Part shown: in pieces, positions 60,904-64,000 of the stretch | Numbering within the stretch: position 1 is the first letter of the stretch | Layout of the letters: every line of letters begins with the position of its first letter | Source of the DNA: Planctomycetota bacterium | GTDB taxonomy: Bacteria > Planctomycetota > Uabimicrobiia > Uabimicrobiales > JABWCH01 | Reading direction: 5' to 3' | DNA length: 64,000 nucleotides | Assembly: GCA_017993505.1 (NCBI GenBank) | Contig: JAGOMP010000003.1 | Location: 62,001-126,000, forward strand | Made by a program: the position numbers and the translations under genes | The notes under the pieces: model-generated | Database searches by the model: none | What the model was told of the DNA's origin: nothing | What the model saw: only the letters and a program-made list of their open reading frames with translations

Positions 60904-62229
60904 GAAGAGTATAGCAATGGGGATGATAGAAAAACATGCACCTGCCATCATCATTTCCCAATCTTGACCATATTGTCCACGGAAAAGTGCCATTCCAACG
61001 GGTAGTGTTCTGTATGTAGAGTCTGGTGTATTGACGATGAGTTGCCAAAGGAAGTTGCCCCATTGTCCTACGAATGTAAGTAGAAACAAGGTAACCATAA
61101 TGGGTAAAGAAAGTGGTATGATAATGATTTTGAAAATTTGTAATTCATTAGCACCGTCGATGTTGGCTGCTTCGAATAAAGAGTTAGGAATGGTGCTTAT
61201 ATATTGTTTTAAGAGGAAGAGTCCAAAAATATTTGCTAGGTGAGGTACAATCATGGCTTGGTATGTGTTGATCCAATTGAAGTGATTGACAATAGCAAAT
61301 TGTGGAACCATAAAAATCATGCCAGGAATCATCATGGTACTTAAAAGCATGGCAAAAAGTTGTTTTTTCATGAAAAAGTTTTTCTTAGCAAAAGCATATC
61401 CTGCCATAGTGCAAAGTATCACTGTCAATAAGGCAGTACCTGCTGCCACTACAAGGGAGTTGAGAAAAAACTGTCCAAATGGGAAGTCACGGTTATAGAG
61501 AACTTTTTTAAAGTTGTTGAAAGTATATATTTTTTTCATTCCATCCCAAAAATTTTGTGGTTCTAGGATAGTGTATGTAATGGCATGTTTTCCTATTTCT
61601 GTTTCTGGAATTTCTACTGTAGCAGTGAAATAATTTTGGTCATTTTTTAATAAATTAATGGTTTGACTGAATATTTTAACTTGGAGTGATTCGGCATTTC
61701 CTCGATCTATAGCAATAAAAAGTGTTTTTCCTTGAATATGTGTTTGGTTGGCAAGAGTTTTTTTGTTTTGGTTAAGTCCTGCTTGTAATGTAATGAGACA
61801 GTTGTCGGTTGTGGTAGGTTTGTTTGCAGGGTCTTGGATCCAATTGTTGCCGTTGACTACAAATTTATATTCATGGTTGCCAATGTCTATATTGTGGAGA
61901 GTAGTACGCCAAATATTATTATCTTTTACCATGGGATTGGCAGAAGAATTCCAACCATTGAATGTTCCTGCAACAGAGATGCTAGAAACAGGTATATCGG
62001 GACAGTCATTGGGGTTGAATTCAAATATGACAATGGCTTTATCAGTGATAGGTTGGTAAACTGCCTGAATTTCGCTTTCTAGTACGCTGTCTGGTAAAAA
62101 TCGAAATTCGAGTGCTTGTCCTGGTTGTTTGCATGCTGTTAAAATCATCCAAAATAAAGGGAGTAGAACTAGCATAGCCCCGCCAAATAGAATGATATAT
62201 AATAGAGCACTGAGTGTGATTTTTTTCAT
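60847..62229 (-). CDS. Sugar ABC transporter permease (MalG type) with an inserted AMPK/CBM48-like glycogen-binding domain
   Basis: 460 residues against about 280 for the family. Helix 1 is at 11-31, then an external insert. Residues about 66-150 match the glycogen-binding domain of AMPK-beta/CBM48: SISVAGTFNGWN (84-93), IWRTTLHNID, GNHEYKFVVNGNNWIQDP (117-134). A second beta segment spans about 165-225. The remaining helices (about 255-455) form a normal permease with the EAA loop EAANIDGANELQIF for ATPase contact. Its ATG is 10 bp after permease 1, in an operon with the ATPase. It imports a carbohydrate, perhaps an alpha-glucan or maltodextrin, which the domain could bind at the channel mouth. 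This substrate is inference. Confidence 0.9.
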   Translation of the reverse strand: MKKITLSALLYIILFGGAMLVLLPLFWMILTACKQPGQALEFRFLPDSVLESEIQAVYQPITDKAIVIFEFNPNDCPDIPVSSISVAGTFNGWNSSANPMVKDNNIWRTTLHNIDIGNHEYKFVVNGNNWIQDPANKPTTTDNCLITLQAGLNQNKKTLANQTHIQGKTLFIAIDRGNAESLQVKIFSQTINLLKNDQNYFTATVEIPETEIGKHAITYTILEPQNFWDGMKKIYTFNNFKKVLYNRDFPFGQFFLNSLVVAAGTALLTVILCTMAGYAFAKKNFFMKKQLFAMLLSTMMIPGMIFMVPQFAIVNHFNWINTYQAMIVPHLANIFGLFLLKQYISTIPNSLFEAANIDGANELQIFKIIIIPLSLPIMVTLFLLTFVGQWGNFLWQLIVNTPDSTYRTLPVGMALFRGQYGQDWEMMMAGACFSIIPIAILFLIAQRFFIEGMTTGAVKE

Positions 62230-62239
62230 GTTTTATCCC

Positions 62240-63163
62240 TTAATTATCGCTTTTGAGCCATTTCATATTGATAAAGGAAATCAATAAAGCTATACCAAGA
62301 AGTACAAAGGAGATTGCTGCTGCTTTTCCATATGCTCCTTCGGAAAAGCTCCTGTATAGATGGTAACCAGCTAAATTTGCAGAACGTAGTGTGTGACCAA
62401 AAACTTGAACTGTTGGTCCTCCTGTATTGGATGTCATGGCATATATTTCTGTAAAAGCTGTTAAACAAGAAATAGTTCCTGTGATTGTCATAAAAAGAAT
62501 GATAGGTTTCACTAAAGGAATTGTTATGTACATAAGTTTATGATGCCAACTTGCACCATCAATATCTGCTGCTTCATAGACAGATTCTGATATGTTTTGA
62601 ATGGCTGTTAAGAATAGAATCATGCCAAAACCAGCTCCTTTTAGCACCATAGCAAAGGCAATAGCAGGTAAGCATAAATAAGGGCTTCCTAAAATTCCAT
62701 CTGGGAAAGCATTGTGGATTCCTATTTTGGCAAGTACCATGTCTACGAGTCCGTATTTAGGGCTGAATATGAGAATCCAAATGATACCAATGACAAGTAA
62801 GTCTAATACATTAGGAAGAAAGTAAGCACTCCGAAAAAAAGATTTAAATTTAATTTTGTTGTTTAGGAGAATAGCCAATAATAAAGAGAGCATGATTCCT
62901 GTAGGAATCGTTAAAAGTCCATAAATAAATGTTAAGCCAATAGACCACCAAAATTCAATATCTGTGAGAATGTTGATGTAATGTTCAAATCCTACGTATT
63001 TCATACTTGTAAAGGGAGAGTACCAGCTTGTATAGATCGTGGCTTTATGTAGGCTGATCCACATAGAATAAAAAACTGGATAGGCAAGAAATACAAGGAA
63101 CACAGCAAGAAATGGTGTTAAGTAGCTATAAGCGACAAAATTTTCTTTGAGATTTTTTTTCAT
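62240..63163 (-). CDS. Sugar ABC transporter permease (MalF/UgpA type)
   Basis: 307 residues, typical length. Six predicted spans starting with AYSYLTPFLAVFLVFLAYPVFYSMWISLHKA. The EAA motif is YEAADIDGASWHHKLMYITIPLVKP at about 218-242, the contact to the ATPase. Forms the heterodimeric inner-membrane channel with the CBM-containing permease encoded 10 bp downstream. The ATPase gene ends 12 bp upstream. The periplasmic binding protein is not in the window. Confidence 0.93.
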   Translation of the reverse strand: MKKNLKENFVAYSYLTPFLAVFLVFLAYPVFYSMWISLHKATIYTSWYSPFTSMKYVGFEHYINILTDIEFWWSIGLTFIYGLLTIPTGIMLSLLLAILLNNKIKFKSFFRSAYFLPNVLDLLVIGIIWILIFSPKYGLVDMVLAKIGIHNAFPDGILGSPYLCLPAIAFAMVLKGAGFGMILFLTAIQNISESVYEAADIDGASWHHKLMYITIPLVKPIILFMTITGTISCLTAFTEIYAMTSNTGGPTVQVFGHTLRSANLAGYHLYRSFSEGAYGKAAAISFVLLGIALLISFINMKWLKSDN

Positions 63164-63175
63164 TTTGTTGCCTTT

Positions 63176-64000
63176 CTATTCGATGCGTTTAGAACCATCT
63201 GGTGTGAAAAGGTGAATTTTTTCAGAGTCAATGACAAATGCAGCTTTTTCACCTTCTTTAACTTGAGGTGCACCATCACATCGTGCAATCCATGTTTTAT
63301 GAGCCTCGTCGATGCTGAAGTACACATAACTTTCTCCCCCCATTGGTTCGATAACGTCGACCTCTCTATGTATAGCAATTTTGTTTTCAGCTTGTTTTTG
63401 AGGGATCATATCTTGAGGACGAATGCCTAGGATAATTTCATCACCAATGTTAGTTTGAAGGAGGGCTTGTTTTTGTGCTTCTGGGACAGGAATAGAAAAA
63501 TTTGATCCCAAGAGTGTGAGTTGATCTTTTTGTTGTTGGATTTTAACTTTGATTTGATTCATTTCTGGACTACCGATGAATCCGCCAACAAATGCATTTT
63601 GTGGACGATTATAGAGTTCAAGAGGCGTGCCAACTTGTTGGATGAATCCGTCTTTCATTACAACGATTCTATCTGCAAGTGTCATGGCTTCGACTTGGTC
63701 ATGAGTAACATAGACAATCGTCGTATTAAGTTGTTTGTGAAGTTTTGCAAGTTCAATGCGCATTTGGACACGGAGCTTAGCATCTAAGTTAGAAAGTGGC
63801 TCGTCAAATAAAAAAACTTTAGGATTACGAACAATAGCTCTTCCCATAGCAACTCGTTGTCTTTGTCCACCAGAAAGTTGTTTTGGTTTTCTATCTAGAT
63901 AGTCTTCAATCCCAAGAATTTTAGCTACTTCATCAACTTTAGTATGAATTTCTTTTTTAGGTACTCCTTTGAGTTTTAGACTAAATCCCATATTTTCTCG
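63176..64000 (-). CDS. Sugar ABC transporter ATP-binding protein (UgpC/MalK/MsmK type), N-terminus outside window
   Basis: C-terminal 274 or so codons. The frame is still open at base 64000, where ENMGFSLKL matches the segment after the Q-loop, so Walker A lies beyond the edge. Visible: signature LSGGQRQRVAMGRAI, Walker B VFLFDEP with LSNLDAKLR as D-loop, VYVTHDQVEAMTLADRI with the switch His, then a TOBE-type regulatory domain (GIRPQDM, VIEPMGGESYVYFS, FTPDGSKRI). ATPases of this family energise carbohydrate importers and can serve several permeases. It heads the operon with the two permeases. Confidence 0.95.
   Translation of the reverse strand, partial: RENMGFSLKLKGVPKKEIHTKVDEVAKILGIEDYLDRKPKQLSGGQRQRVAMGRAIVRNPKVFLFDEPLSNLDAKLRVQMRIELAKLHKQLNTTIVYVTHDQVEAMTLADRIVVMKDGFIQQVGTPLELYNRPQNAFVGGFIGSPEMNQIKVKIQQQKDQLTLLGSNFSIPVPEAQKQALLQTNIGDEIILGIRPQDMIPQKQAENKIAIHREVDVIEPMGGESYVYFSIDEAHKTWIARCDGAPQVKEGEKAAFVIDSEKIHLFTPDGSKRIE

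Overview
The window is AT-rich DNA from a bacterium with a Gram-negative type envelope: there are several lipoproteins with lipoboxes, a signal peptidase II and a GmhB-type heptose phosphatase. Paired zinc-ribbon/membrane/coiled-coil proteins, Hanks-type (pseudo)kinases, STAS, TIR-NB-ARC, WD40 and TPR proteins resemble the gene content of Planctomycetota and related deep-branching bacteria. Phylum placement is inference. Two translation-related genes look archaeal: a PheRS alpha/beta pair and a GatD-like amidase.

Layout. 1-5.6 kb: minus-strand run of lpdA, a kinase-like PEGA protein, a TPR lipoprotein, gmhB and a truncated Ldh2-family dehydrogenase. 6-7.7 kb: plus-strand rpe and an FGE-sulfatase-type protein. 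7.8-10.15 kb: a restriction-modification relic (intact 5-methylcytosine methyltransferase and a 5'-truncated restriction nuclease, tail to tail) between two arrays of a short CCCCAGAGCAA-type repeat, each array next to a hairpin built from the same motif. 10.2-37.8 kb: a long minus-strand stretch with the GatD-like protein, a 1336-residue GTPase-STAS-TIR-NB-ARC-WD40 protein, a dNMP kinase, an Fe-S cysteine desulfidase, two zinc-ribbon proteins, pheT/pheS, an epimerase fusion, an AddB-like protein, a MshEN/TPR protein, a degenerate transglutaminase, a DUF192 lipoprotein and a DUF2062 membrane protein. 38.2-40.2 kb: plus-strand coiled-coil protein and secreted M14 carboxypeptidase. 40.6-50.1 kb: minus-strand probable operon (SIR2-like/TPR, STAS, TPR, RtcB RNA ligase, secreted beta-propellers). 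50.4-52.6 kb: a frameshifted Na+/solute symporter. 52.9 kb: initiator tRNA. 53-58.2 kb: a large membrane protein and a large lipoprotein, divergent. 58.3-64 kb: lspA, a pseudokinase and a sugar ABC transporter whose second permease carries a glycogen-binding-type domain in its first external loop.

The most unusual genome-scale feature is repeated tandem duplication of short segments (about 40-100 bp), very often spanning a gene's last codons and stop and reaching the ribosome-binding site of the next gene (gmhB, rpe, dNMP kinase, the 17.3 kb small gene, rtcB, the sugar permease). Several in-frame duplications also occur inside genes. The best candidate for an undescribed system is the GTPase-STAS-TIR-NB-ARC-WD40 protein with its neighbouring membrane protein; the CBM-permease fusion is a second. 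All calls rest on reading the sequence; no database search was run.
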